The notes: a model not told the origin generated them from the letters alone. A stretch of 49,335 nt of DNA from an uncultured beta proteobacterium (GCA_903828235.1 CAIKLM010000063.1:1-49335), one strand, 5' to 3'; shown: positions 18,376 through 25,577, counted from the stretch's first letter. Program-made: numbers and translations.

Positions 18376-18389
18376 TTGCGCCCACTCAA
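18376..18389 (-). promoter_or_regulatory. FNR/FixK-type box 1 (PEP-CTERM gene)
   Basis: TTGCGCCCACTCAA. On the minus strand TAGATT (18354-18349) lies at class II spacing with predicted start near 18341. The plus strand lacks a -10 match at the same spacing, so the box is assigned to the minus gene. Confidence 0.6.
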
Positions 18390-18423
18390 GCACGGCGAAT
18401 CGTGTGCACGGTCTCACCCATCG

Positions 18424-18437
18424 TTGAGCCGGCTCAC
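18424..18437 (+). promoter_or_regulatory. FNR/FixK-type box 2 (CBS gene)
   Basis: TTGAGCCGGCTCAC, one base off the dyad. GAGGCT at 18460-18465 fits the -10 slot; predicted start near 18472. Confidence 0.6.
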
Positions 18438-18504
18438 CGGATCCGCGGGGCACCGCGAAGAGGCTGCCACCTTCACCGAAGCGGCCCCGGTGGGCCGAAG
18501 GGGA

Positions 18505-18975
18505 ATGCACATGGCCATCCTGGGCACCAGCGCCGGCGACCTCTGCCGGCGCGACGTCAGCGTCGCCTCCCGCTCGATGACGCTGGACGAGGCGGCGCGG
18601 CTGATGCGCGGCGATCACGTCGGCTGCCTCGTCGTCGTCGAGCAGGGCCCGGGCGGCCGCCTGGTTGCCGGGCTGCTGACCGACCGCGACATCGTCACCA
18701 CCGTGGTGGCGACCGGCACGCCGGCGGGCAGCCTGCGGGTCGGCGACGTGATGACCGACGACGTGGTGTGCGTGCGCGACAACGCCAGCCCGGCCGACAT
18801 CCTGGCCACCATGCAGAACCGGCACGTTCGCCGCCTGCCGGTGGTGGGGCCGCAGCAGAACCTGCTGGGCATCGTCACCGCCGACGACCTGCTGCAGTGG
18901 CTGGCCACCGAGTTGGCGAGGCTGGCCCGCGCCGTTGGCGAGCAGGTGAAGGTGGAAGCCATCGTCCGCCCCTGA
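18505..18975 (+). CDS. CBS-domain pair protein
   Basis: 156 residues with two CBS motifs: about 20-75 (MTLDEAARLMRGDHVGCLVVVE then VAGLLTDRDIV) and 85-140 (MTDDVVCVRDNASPADIL, HVRRLPVVGPQQNLLGIVTADDLL). CBS pairs bind adenine nucleotides or SAM and act as energy sensors. The compact two-CBS form resembles mycobacterial Hrp1 of the DosR regulon. RBS GAAGGGGA. Preceded by box 2. Confidence 0.92.
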   Translation: MHMAILGTSAGDLCRRDVSVASRSMTLDEAARLMRGDHVGCLVVVEQGPGGRLVAGLLTDRDIVTTVVATGTPAGSLRVGDVMTDDVVCVRDNASPADILATMQNRHVRRLPVVGPQQNLLGIVTADDLLQWLATELARLARAVGEQVKVEAIVRP

Positions 18976-19016
18976 GCGCGGCCGCGGGCCGCCCAAGGCG
19001 ACCGCGCGCACCGTGC

Positions 19017-19538
19017 TCAGCGCGGCTTGGCAGCGGCCCGCGCGCGGCGCGGCGGGGGCTCGGTCTCGGCCGTGGCCAGACGCGCCACGAAGCGGTCCAG
19101 CAGGGGGTCGAGCTCGCCCTCGAGCTGGGCCTCGGTCACGGCGAGCGTGGCCTCGGGAGCCCGGCCGGTGGCCGCCTGCAGCTGCGCGAACACGCGTTCG
19201 GCGCCGCTGCCACCCTGGGTGCAGAAGAAGGCCAGCCGCACGCCGGCCGCCGGGTGGCCCTGCGCCCACGCACGAACCGGCCCGGGCAGGCTCCAGGCCC
19301 ACACGGGCGTGCCGATCAGCAGCAGCCGGTAGCGCGAGGGGTCGTGCGCAGCGTGGCGGATGGCCGGGGCCCGGCCCAGCGCGGCTTCCAACCCGCAGCG
19401 CAGCACCCCGCAGGTGCCGCCGTAGGCACGCCGCGTGCGGATCTCCTCGAGGTCGGCTTCCAGGCGCCCGGCCAGCGCCTGCGCGACGCGCCGCGTGTGC
19501 CCGCTGCGCGAGTGATAGACCACCAGCGCGTTCTTCAA
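19017..19538 (-). CDS. Flavodoxin-like protein (first of two)
   Basis: 173 residues from a TTG that overlaps the upstream CBS stop (TTGA), so translation is coupled. The N-terminal phosphate loop VVYHSRSGHTRRVAQALA and a central LLLIGTPVWAWSLPGPVRAWA segment match flavodoxin/FMN-binding folds. An RRARAAAK tail is extra. It is similar to the second flavodoxin-like gene at 24979-25485. Likely an FMN-dependent redox protein; partner unknown. Confidence 0.8.
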   Translation of the reverse strand: MKNALVVYHSRSGHTRRVAQALAGRLEADLEEIRTRRAYGGTCGVLRCGLEAALGRAPAIRHAAHDPSRYRLLLIGTPVWAWSLPGPVRAWAQGHPAAGVRLAFFCTQGGSGAERVFAQLQAATGRAPEATLAVTEAQLEGELDPLLDRFVARLATAETEPPPRRARAAAKPR

Positions 19539-19906
19539 GGCAGGGGGCCCCCGCTGGCGCCGCCCTGCTCTTCCGCGTGCAGCGGGGCGGTCCAGCCCTG
19601 CATCCAGCCGCCGTTGCCCAGCGGCGGCAGCGCCACTGGCAGCGCCGGCCTGGGAACGGCCACCGGCTTGCGGCGCAGCGCCTCGCGCTGGCGCGCGCGG
19701 GGCAGCACGGCCGCCAGCCCGGTGAGCTGCGCCGCGCAGGCCTGCAGCACGTCGTCGAAGGACAGCAGGCCCACGAGCAGGCCCTGCTCCGACCGCACCA
19801 GCAGGCGGCGCACGCCGGTCTCGCGCATCAGGCGGGCCCCCTCGGCCAGCGGCAGCAGGCGGTCGGCGGTCACCAGCCGCCGCGAGCACATCGATCTCAC
19901 GTCCAT
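19535..19906 (-). CDS. Single-CBS-motif small protein
   Basis: 123 residues from ATG 19906. The first ~60 residues hold one CBS unit (MCSRRLVTADRLLPLAEGARLMRETGVRRLLVRSEQGLLVGLLSFDDVL). The remainder is a basic and then proline-rich tail with no second CBS motif, so it either dimerises to form a pair or is a truncated relative. Box 3 lies 34 bp upstream with GACAGT (19918-19913); the predicted start falls on the ATG, suggesting a leaderless message. Confidence 0.75.
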   Translation of the reverse strand: MDVRSMCSRRLVTADRLLPLAEGARLMRETGVRRLLVRSEQGLLVGLLSFDDVLQACAAQLTGLAAVLPRARQREALRRKPVAVPRPALPVALPPLGNGGWMQGWTAPLHAEEQGGASGGPLP

Positions 19907-19939
19907 GGCCGCACTGTCGCGGCCCGTGGCACGGCGCGA

Positions 19940-19953
19940 TTGAGTGCGCGCAA
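19940..19953. promoter_or_regulatory. FNR/FixK-type box 3 (divergent: cytochrome c and CBS-flavodoxin)
   Basis: TTGAGTGCGCGCAA. Plus side: GATGCT at 19976-19981, start near 19988, 36 bp before the cytochrome ATG. Minus side: GACAGT at 19918-19913, start near 19905. Confidence 0.65.
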
Positions 19954-20023
19954 CGCGGCCGTGCGCACCAGCGCCGATGCTGGCCGGCAGGCGGGCCAGC
20001 CGGTCCGCTTCCAAGGAGGTTCC

Positions 20024-20455
20024 ATGTTGCTTCCGACCACGGCGCGCCGCGCCACCACGCTGCTGCTGTTCGCCACCCTCGCCCAGGTCGCCGCTGCGCA
20101 GACCGCGCCGGCGCGCGTCGATCTGGGCAAGCGCGAGTTCGACAACAACTGCGCCGCCTGCCACGGGCGCGACGCGCGGGGCAACGGGCCCTTCGTGGAG
20201 TTCCTGCGCCGCGGCCCGGCCGACCTGACGCAGATGAGCCGGCGCAACGGCGGCGTGTTCCCGCTGGCGCAGGTGTTCGAGGCGATCGAGGGCGCGGGCT
20301 CGGGCCACGGCGGACGCGACATGCCGATCTGGGGCACCGAATACAGCGTCCGCGCGGCCGAGTACTACATGGACACGCCCTACGACAGCGCCGCCTACGT
20401 GCGCGCGCGCATCCTGGCCCTGGCCGAGTACCTGAACCGGCTGCAGGCGCGCTGA
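20024..20455 (+). CDS. Periplasmic monoheme cytochrome c
   Basis: 143 residues. A signal peptide ends at VAAAQ. The heme-binding motif CAACH lies near residue 43 in EFDNNCAACHGRDARGNGPF, and a distal Met ligand is likely in GRDMPIWG. Strong RBS AAGGAGG. The size and sequence resemble class I cytochrome c electron carriers or cytochrome oxidase-type domains. Box 3 suggests low-oxygen induction, consistent with a respiratory role; the partner oxidase or reductase is not in the window. Confidence 0.9.
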   Translation: MLLPTTARRATTLLLFATLAQVAAAQTAPARVDLGKREFDNNCAACHGRDARGNGPFVEFLRRGPADLTQMSRRNGGVFPLAQVFEAIEGAGSGHGGRDMPIWGTEYSVRAAEYYMDTPYDSAAYVRARILALAEYLNRLQAR

Positions 20456-20470
20456 GGGCACGGCCGCCGT

Positions 20471-20500
20471 GGGCGGGCGCGGCCACGGCCGCACCCGCCC
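20471..20500. terminator. GC-rich inverted repeat between convergent genes
   Basis: Bases 20471-20484 pair with 20487-20500 with one mismatch, between the cytochrome stop and the usp stop. It may stop transcription from both sides, but there is no T-tract. Confidence 0.4.
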
Positions 20501-20511
20501 GGGGTGGCGCT

Positions 20512-21369
20512 TCAGTGCACCATCAGCACCGGCAGCCCGGGTTGCCGCAGCACGCTGCGCGTGGCACCCCCGAACAGCCACTCGCGCGGGCGCGAATGGC
20601 CGTAGCAGCCCATCACCAGCCACTGCGCGCCCGCGCGGGCGGCAAGTTCCTGCAGCCTGTCGCCCGCCTCGGCAGGCACGTGCGGCGCCAGCCGGTGCAG
20701 CACCAGGGTGCCGGCGAAGCCGTGCCCGCGCAGCCAGTGCTCCAGCTGCACGGGGCCGGGCCAGCCCGGCTCGCCGATGCCGGCGGCGGGCTCGGCAACG
20801 AGGTCGATGCGCTCCAGCACCGTCAGCCAGGGCAGCGTGGCGGCCAGCGCCCGCGCGGCTTCGCGCGTGGGCTTCCAGGCCAACATCAGGCGGCGCGGCG
20901 CGGGCGGCGCGGTGGCTTCGCTGCCGGCGGGCAGCACCAGCACGGGCCGCCCGGCATGCACGAGCGTGCTGCTCAGCAGGTCGGCCGGCACCAGGCCGGC
21001 AGTGGGGTCGGCCTCGTCGCGGGGCGACATCACGAGCAGGTCGGCGGCCCAGGCGGCGCGCACCATCACGCGGTGTGGCGACGCCGTCTCGTCGGCCAGC
21101 CAGGCCACGGCCGGGCCGGGGCCGACCGAGGCGTCCTCCACGCGCAGGCGGGCGCGCCGGCACTGCTCGACGTCCAGGTCCACCAGCGAAGGCATCAGCG
21201 AGCCACCGTCCAGCACGTCGGCGTTCACCGCCATGCTCAGCGGCATCACGCCGTACACCGCGGTGACGCCCGCGCCCTGCGTGGCGGCCAGCGCCCGCGC
21301 GAAGCGCACGCGGGCGACGCTGCGCTCGGAGGCATCGACGTGCACCAGCACCTGGGCGAGCAGATTCAT
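20512..21369 (-). CDS. Tandem universal stress protein (two Usp domains)
   Basis: 285 residues, two Usp folds. Domain 1 (about 1-145) begins LAQVLVHVDASERSVARVRFA; domain 2 (about 155-285) ends LVMGCYGHSRPREWLFGGATRSVLRQPGLPVLMVH, which carries the G-x2-G-x9-G(S/T)-type ATP-binding motif of Usp proteins. A closely similar protein is encoded at 44015-44869. Its start lies only 22 bp after the T-tract of the RNA A terminator, so transcription into this gene seems to require read-through of RNA A. Confidence 0.9.
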   Translation of the reverse strand: MNLLAQVLVHVDASERSVARVRFARALAATQGAGVTAVYGVMPLSMAVNADVLDGGSLMPSLVDLDVEQCRRARLRVEDASVGPGPAVAWLADETASPHRVMVRAAWAADLLVMSPRDEADPTAGLVPADLLSSTLVHAGRPVLVLPAGSEATAPPAPRRLMLAWKPTREAARALAATLPWLTVLERIDLVAEPAAGIGEPGWPGPVQLEHWLRGHGFAGTLVLHRLAPHVPAEAGDRLQELAARAGAQWLVMGCYGHSRPREWLFGGATRSVLRQPGLPVLMVH

Positions 21370-21390
21370 CGGCAGGCTCCCGGACATCGC

Positions 21391-21429
21391 GGAAATAGAA
21401 AACCCGCCACCCCTGGAGAGGGTGGCGGG
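21391..21429 (-). terminator. Intrinsic terminator of RNA A
   Basis: A 10-bp perfect stem (21403-21412 with 21420-21429), 7-nt loop, then TTTTCTATTTCC on the minus strand. Confidence 0.9.
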
Positions 21430-21584
21430 CCCTGGCGAAGATCCCCGCGACGCAAGCTTGCGGCTGCCGTCCGGTCCGAGTCTGGTCTTCGTCCACCCAC
21501 CCGCCTTGCACAGCGGGCGGCAACCCGTTGCCGGGCGCCTCGCCTGCCCCGACACGGTGCCGCTCCGGGCGGCTCGTGAGGGGG
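21392..21584 (-). ncRNA. Structured RNA A (box-controlled small RNA family), leader position to usp
   Basis: Predicted from box 4 (start near 21584) to the terminator T-tract (21402-21391), about 193 nt. It shares with RNAs B and C: a CCCGG-NAA-CGGG hairpin (21535-21524), a 23-nt block starting GACG and ending GGACCGG (21493-21471), a CGCAAGC loop, and CGGGGATCTTCGCC (21447-21434), in the same order and spacing. 19 of 23 bases of the main block match B. No ORF with an RBS is apparent. I do not recognise an Rfam family. It may be a small RNA, or an attenuating leader for usp. Confidence 0.7.
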
Positions 21585-21618
21585 TGAATGCATCATGCCG
21601 GCCCGCTCACCTGGGGCG

Positions 21619-21632
21619 TTGAGCGTGCTCAA
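21619..21632 (-). promoter_or_regulatory. FNR/FixK-type box 4 (RNA A / usp)
   Basis: TTGAGCGTGCTCAA, perfect dyad in the outer bases. CATGAT at 21597-21592 in the -10 slot, start near 21584. Confidence 0.7.
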
Positions 21633-21657
21633 CCGGCAGCGTCGACACCGCCGGCGC

Positions 21658-22500
21658 TCACGACAGCGAGGCCACCACCCGCGCGGCCCCAGGTTGCAGC
21701 CCGCCGGCCATCATGCCCTTGCGGGCATGGCCCTCGGTGGCGGGCTCGAGGTCGTCGCCCGGCACCCAGCGCCCGCGCGTGCTGCGCGCGCAGGCCGACA
21801 GCACGCGCGGATCGAGGATCTCGACCTCGCGGTTGCGCACCTCCAGGCAGCCCCAGCGCGCGAACAGCGTCATGCAGCGGCTGATGGTCTCGTGCGCCAG
21901 GCCCAGGTAGCTGGCGATGTCGCGCCGGCTCATGCGCAGCAGCAGCCGCCGCGGCGACTGGCCGCTGGCCGCGGCGCGCGCCGACTGGTGCAGCAGGAAG
22001 CGCGCCAGCCGCACCTCGGCGGCCACGGCGCTCATCAGCTCGGCCATCTCGCCCACGTGCTGCAGCTGCGCCGCCAGCGCGCGGTGCAGCACGTCGTCGA
22101 AGGCCGGCACGCTGCGCCGCAGGGCGCGCAGGTCGCGCAACGGCAGCACCCACGCCGAGCTGTCGTCCAGCGCCACGGCGCTGCTGGCATGGGTGGCGCG
22201 GCCCAGCACCTCGCAGCCCATCAGGGCGCCCCGCCCGGCGAAGTCCAGCACCTGTTCGTAGCCCTCGCGGTTGATGTTGACGATCTTGAAGTGACCGTGC
22301 CGGCCCAGGTACAGCGCATCGGCCGGCGCACCCTCCACGAACAGCGGCGACAAGGCCTGCACCCGCCGCGTGGCGACGGGCACCTGGGCCTCGGGGGCCT
22401 CGGTCAGTTCGGGCGCCACGCCGAGCACGCGCATGACATCGGCGCAGGTCTCGCGCAGCGGGCTCGCGGCATCGCGCGGGGTGGGTGACGGCAGGTACAT
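21658..22500 (-). CDS. Crp/Fnr family transcriptional regulator without FNR cysteine cluster
   Basis: 280 residues from ATG 22500, RBS AAGGAG. A cyclic-nucleotide-binding-like sensor domain (about 40-145), a dimerisation helix (about 140-165) and a C-terminal HTH (about 180-225) are visible. The recognition helix HETISR (203-208) has the Glu, Ser and Arg that contact TTG-x-x half sites in FNR. Only C19 and C96 lie in the sensor part, so the four-cysteine 4Fe-4S set of FNR is absent; signal sensing must differ (as in FixK or Dnr) and is not visible. A ~40-residue C-terminal extension is unusual. It is the only Crp/Fnr gene in the window and the leading candidate to bind the 19 boxes. Confidence 0.9.
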   Translation of the reverse strand: MYLPSPTPRDAASPLRETCADVMRVLGVAPELTEAPEAQVPVATRRVQALSPLFVEGAPADALYLGRHGHFKIVNINREGYEQVLDFAGRGALMGCEVLGRATHASSAVALDDSSAWVLPLRDLRALRRSVPAFDDVLHRALAAQLQHVGEMAELMSAVAAEVRLARFLLHQSARAAASGQSPRRLLLRMSRRDIASYLGLAHETISRCMTLFARWGCLEVRNREVEILDPRVLSACARSTRGRWVPGDDLEPATEGHARKGMMAGGLQPGAARVVASLS

Positions 22501-22594
22501 CCTAGACTCCTTGTTGGTTGACCTCTCTGGCGCCTGGAGCATCGTGTCGCAGGCCGTCGCCGGCAATCGGCCACCGCCGAATCGATCACCCCAC

Positions 22595-22616
22595 TTTTCT
22601 GTTGTCATGCAGAAAA
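22595..22616. promoter_or_regulatory. AT-rich dyad upstream of the Crp/Fnr gene
   Basis: TTTTCTG-N8-CAGAAAA, seven perfect pairs, in otherwise GC-rich DNA 95 bp before the regulator ATG. Possible operator or promoter region; box 5 lacks a -10 match toward this gene. Confidence 0.45.
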
Positions 22617-22644
22617 CTCCGAGTGCCGCGCCTGACACCCGTGC

Positions 22645-22658
22645 TTGCGCCCGCTCAA
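22645..22658 (+). promoter_or_regulatory. FNR/FixK-type box 5 (hsp20)
   Basis: TTGCGCCCGCTCAA; CATGGT at 22683-22688; start near 22693, 57 bp before the hsp20 ATG. Confidence 0.7.
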
Positions 22659-22749
22659 GCTGCGCCGCCACGCCCTGGCGAGCATGGTCTGCGTGCCGGG
22701 CCTCGAGCGGTTGCCGGCGCGATTCAACCCTCACGCGGAGAGCCCTGCC

Positions 22750-23190
22750 ATGAACGAACTGAGACTCATCAACGACCTCTTCGACCTTGACCCCTTCGAC
22801 AGCCCAGGGCGCCAGCTGATGCGCCCCTGGCGCCCGCTGGCCGACGAGCCCCTGGCGCCCAGCATGCGCATCGACCTGGCCGACAACGGCGACGCCTACC
22901 TGCTGAAGGCCGACATCCCCGGCGTGGCCAAGGACGACATCGAGGTGCGCATCGACGGCCGCCAGGTGACGCTCAGCGCCGAGGTCAAGCAAGAGCAGAC
23001 GACGCCCGGCAACGGCGGCCGCACGCTGCGCAGCGAACGTCGCCACGGCTTTGCCAGCCGCTCGTTCGCGCTGGACAGCACCATCGACGAGGGCAAGGCC
23101 GAGGCGCACTATCGCAACGGCGTGCTCGAGCTGACGCTGCCCAAGAAGGGCGGCGCCGCTGGCGGCCGCAAGCTGGCCATCGCGGGCTGA
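22750..23190 (+). CDS. Hsp20/alpha-crystallin family small heat-shock protein
   Basis: 146 residues. The alpha-crystallin domain spans about 38-135: MRIDLADNGDAYLLKADIPGVAKDDIEVRIDGRQVTLSAEV, and the A-x-x-x-n-GVLELTLPK signature (HYRNGVLELTLPKK). An IAIAG-like C-terminal tail (KLAIAG) stands in for the usual I-x-I motif. ATP-independent holdase. In mycobacteria the equivalent HspX is the hallmark of the dormancy regulon. Expressed from box 5, opposite the Crp/Fnr gene. Confidence 0.95.
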   Translation: MNELRLINDLFDLDPFDSPGRQLMRPWRPLADEPLAPSMRIDLADNGDAYLLKADIPGVAKDDIEVRIDGRQVTLSAEVKQEQTTPGNGGRTLRSERRHGFASRSFALDSTIDEGKAEAHYRNGVLELTLPKKGGAAGGRKLAIAG

Positions 23191-23201
23191 GCCGAAGCCC
23201 G

Positions 23202-23215
23202 TTGAGCGGGCGCAA
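23202..23215 (+). promoter_or_regulatory. FNR/FixK-type box 6 (repeat protein and attachment-family gene)
   Basis: TTGAGCGGGCGCAA; TAAGGT at 23237-23242; start near 23250. Confidence 0.7.
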
Positions 23216-23307
23216 CGCCGACCGCGCCCGCGCCCCTAAGGTGCCCCACGGGCCGGCGTGCCGACATGAGGTCGGCATGTCGCGGCCCGGAAACCCTGGA
23301 GCCGACC

Positions 23308-23790
23308 GTGAACCTTTCCTTCCGCCTGCCTCGCCCCTTCCGGGGCCTGACCTTCGTTGCCGTGGCACTGACGGTGCTGATGGCCACCCTGGCGCCCCCG
23401 CCCGCCACGGCGCAGACGCAGTCCGCGCCGAAATCGCGCGAAGAGGTGCGCAAGGAGACGGCGGACTTCCTGAAGACGCACCAGTGGGACGAGGCCAACG
23501 GCCGCTGGATGCCCGAGGACAACCTGCCCGCCGGCGCCTCGCCGACGCGGGCGCAGGTCCGCGACGAACTGCACGTGTTCCTGCGCAACAACCGCTGGGA
23601 CGACCGCCGCGGCCGCTGGGTGCCGCTGAAGCCGCAGCGGCGGCTGAGCACGCTGACGCGCGAGCAGGTGCGGGCCGAGACCGAAGTCTTCCTGCGCACC
23701 CACCACTGGGACGACATGGCCGGTGGCTGGGTGGACGACCAGGCGCCCCGCAAGCCGGCCAAGGCGCCGGCCCCGCAGGCCAAGCCCTGA
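23308..23790 (+). CDS. Exported protein with three ~45-residue W-containing repeats
   Basis: 160 residues from GTG 23308 (GGAG 10 bp upstream). A signal peptide ends near PATAQ. The mature part is three tandem units, each of the form (E/Q)-VR-x-E-x2-FL-x3-x-WD-x3-G-x-W-x-P/D (about residues 44-75, 79-110, 117-148). Two conserved Trp and the FL-xx-(H/N)-xx-WD pattern recur in each. I do not recognise a named domain. Periplasmic or surface location is likely. It is followed 16 bp later by the host-attachment-family gene, probably in one operon. Confidence 0.8.
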   Translation: MNLSFRLPRPFRGLTFVAVALTVLMATLAPPPATAQTQSAPKSREEVRKETADFLKTHQWDEANGRWMPEDNLPAGASPTRAQVRDELHVFLRNNRWDDRRGRWVPLKPQRRLSTLTREQVRAETEVFLRTHHWDDMAGGWVDDQAPRKPAKAPAPQAKP

Positions 23791-23806
23791 ACGCCGCGCG
23801 GCTCGC

Positions 23807-24298
23807 ATGGTCAGGCCCGAAGCCCCCCTGCCGGACCTGCGGCCGCGGCACGTGATGCTGGCCAACGCCGGCCGCGCACGGCTGCTGGGCCGCGACCCCG
23901 ACAACGGCGCGCTGCGCGAACTGGACGACTTCGTCAACCCGCGCGCCCGGCTGAAGGCCAGCGCACTCGACCGCGAGCGCCCGGGCCGCAGCGCCCTGGG
24001 CTCGCGCCGCACGGCCTACGAGCCGCCCACCGAGCCCGACGAGCACGAGCGCCAGCGCTTCGCGCACGAACTCGCGCGGCACCTCGAGGCCCTGGCGCTG
24101 GAGCACCGGCTGGGGCACTGGATGCTGGCGGCGTCCAGCCCCTTCCTGGGCACGCTGCGGCACGCCCTGGGCCCGCACGCCGCGGCGCTGCTGGTGCAGC
24201 ACGCCGAGCGCGACCTCACGCAGCTGGCGCTGCACCTGCTGGCGCCCCGGCTGCGCCAGCTGCTGGCGCCCGGCCCCGCACCCGGGCGCGCGGTCTGA
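23807..24298 (+). CDS. Host attachment family protein (release-factor-like fold)
   Basis: 163 residues. The pattern VMLANAGRARLLGRDPDNGALRELDDFVNP, ERPGRS, EPPTEPDEHERQRFAHELARHLE, then SPFLGTLRHALGPHAAALL and ERDLTQL matches the bacterial 'host attachment protein' family, related to archaeal/eukaryotic release-factor domains. In many proteobacteria it lies with stress genes. The usual N-terminal W-x-x-V-A-D start is replaced by RHVMLANAG. Biochemical function is unknown; secretion is not suggested as there is no signal peptide. Confidence 0.85.
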   Translation: MVRPEAPLPDLRPRHVMLANAGRARLLGRDPDNGALRELDDFVNPRARLKASALDRERPGRSALGSRRTAYEPPTEPDEHERQRFAHELARHLEALALEHRLGHWMLAASSPFLGTLRHALGPHAAALLVQHAERDLTQLALHLLAPRLRQLLAPGPAPGRAV

Positions 24299-24301
24299 GG
24301 C

Positions 24302-24961
24302 TCAAGGCACGGGTCGTGCGGCGGCGCGCAGCGCGGCCACCACCTCGTCGTCGTCGACCTGCGGAAACTCGGCGTAGTGCTCGCCCACCGAGCGGAAGCC
24401 CGGTGGCTCGGCCAGGCAAACCACGCGGTCGGCCTGGCCGGCCAGGCGCATGAGCGTGTCGTGCGGCGCCACCGGCACCGCCAGCACGGTGTGGGCGACA
24501 CCATGGCGGCGCAGCGCCTGCAGTGCCGCGCGCATGGTGGTGCCGGTGGCGATGCCGTCGTCCACCAGCACCACGGTCGCGCCCTTCAACGGCACTGGCG
24601 CGCGGCCGCTCAGGTAGCGCGCGCGGCGGCGCAGGATCTCCTTCCAGGCCTCGGCGCCCTGCTGCTCGATGTAGGCGGCATCGGCGCCGGTGCTGGCGGC
24701 GCGCTCGTCGATGACCAGCACCGGCTCGCCGCCGTCGACCACGGCGCCCACGGCCAGTTCGGGCTGCCCTGGCGCGCCGATCTTGCGCACCAGCAGCAGG
24801 TCCAGCGGCACACCCAGGCGGCGCGCCACGACGGCGCCGATGGGCACGCCGCCGCGCGGCAGGGCCAGCACCACGCAGGGCTGCCCCAGCGGCAACCGCG
24901 CCAGGCGCTCGGCCAGCACCTTGGCCGCCTGCAGGCGGTTGGCGAACAGCGGCGCGCTCAC
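24302..24961 (-). CDS. Phosphoribosyltransferase family protein
   Basis: 219 residues from GTG 24961. A PRPP-binding loop VVLVDDGIATGTTM (about 129-142) and a preceding LALPRGGVPIGAVVARRL segment identify a type I phosphoribosyltransferase. The same protein type occurs in the DosR regulon (Rv0571c). Substrate base is not evident. It starts 17 bp after the flavodoxin-like stop and is probably cotranscribed with it from box 7. Confidence 0.9.
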   Translation of the reverse strand: MSAPLFANRLQAAKVLAERLARLPLGQPCVVLALPRGGVPIGAVVARRLGVPLDLLLVRKIGAPGQPELAVGAVVDGGEPVLVIDERAASTGADAAYIEQQGAEAWKEILRRRARYLSGRAPVPLKGATVVLVDDGIATGTTMRAALQALRRHGVAHTVLAVPVAPHDTLMRLAGQADRVVCLAEPPGFRSVGEHYAEFPQVDDDEVVAALRAAARPVP

Positions 24962-24978
24962 GGCAAGGCCCGCCGCGC

Positions 24979-25485
24979 TCAGGCGGCCTCGGGCTGGGCG
25001 TCGCCCATGGGTTGCAACTGGCGCACATACTGGCGCAGCTGCGAGCGCCCGCGGGCCAGCGGCAGCGCGCCGATGGCGTCGGCAGCGATCACCAGTTCGG
25101 CCAGCGGCGGCCGCGCGAGCAGCCGGCGCAGCTCGTCGAACGCCGGGCGCGCGTCGGCGCCATTGCTGGTGGCGAAGAAGGCCACGTTCGGCAGCCGGCC
25201 ACGCCAGTTGCGCGCGAAGGTGCGCACGGGCGCGGCCAACCGCCAGCCCAGCACCGGCGTGCCCACCAGCACCAGGTCGTAGTCGGCCGGGCTGCGCCGC
25301 GGCGGGCGGATGGGTGCCGCCTGCCCCAGCAGGGCCTGCAGGCGCGTGCGCAGCCAGCCCATGGGGCCGGTGGCCGGGTGCTGTTCCTCGATGGCGGCGA
25401 GATCGGCCCTCAGCTCCTGCGCGATGCGCTCGGCCAGGCGACGGGTGTGCCCCGTGCGCGAGTGGTAGACGACCAGCACCTTCAT
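24979..25485 (-). CDS. Flavodoxin-like protein (second of two)
   Basis: 168 residues from ATG 25485; RBS AGGAGGA. FMN phosphate loop VVYHSRTGHTRRLAERIA (about 5-22) and LVLVGTPVLGWRLAAPVRTF (about 70-90) give a flavodoxin fold, clearly related to 19017-19538. First gene of an operon with the phosphoribosyltransferase. Box 7 upstream, with AAGAAT at the -10 slot. Confidence 0.88.
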   Translation of the reverse strand: MKVLVVYHSRTGHTRRLAERIAQELRADLAAIEEQHPATGPMGWLRTRLQALLGQAAPIRPPRRSPADYDLVLVGTPVLGWRLAAPVRTFARNWRGRLPNVAFFATSNGADARPAFDELRRLLARPPLAELVIAADAIGALPLARGRSQLRQYVRQLQPMGDAQPEAA

Positions 25486-25563
25486 GAAATTGTCCTCCTG
25501 CACAGCGAGGGCCCGCGCAAGGCCCCTTGCAGCGGCATTCTTCGAAGCCCCCGCGGCGTGGCG

Positions 25564-25577
25564 TTGCGCCCGCTCAA
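25564..25577. promoter_or_regulatory. FNR/FixK-type box 7 (divergent: flavodoxin and RNA C)
   Basis: TTGCGCCCGCTCAA. Plus side CATCGT at 25600-25605, start near 25612 for RNA C. Minus side AAGAAT at 25542-25537, start near 25529, 44 bp before the flavodoxin ATG. Confidence 0.7.

Noticed and set aside
21400..21600. RNA A as a c-di-GMP-I riboswitch (a GACGCAAGCT-like string on the plus strand)
   Set aside because: The resemblance is on the wrong strand relative to the terminator, is not shared by RNAs B and C, and lacks the conserved GEMM core.
23250..23300. ATG at 23266 as start of the repeat protein
   Set aside because: It would place charged residues before the signal peptide; GTG 23308 has GGAG at the right distance and gives a clean signal peptide.
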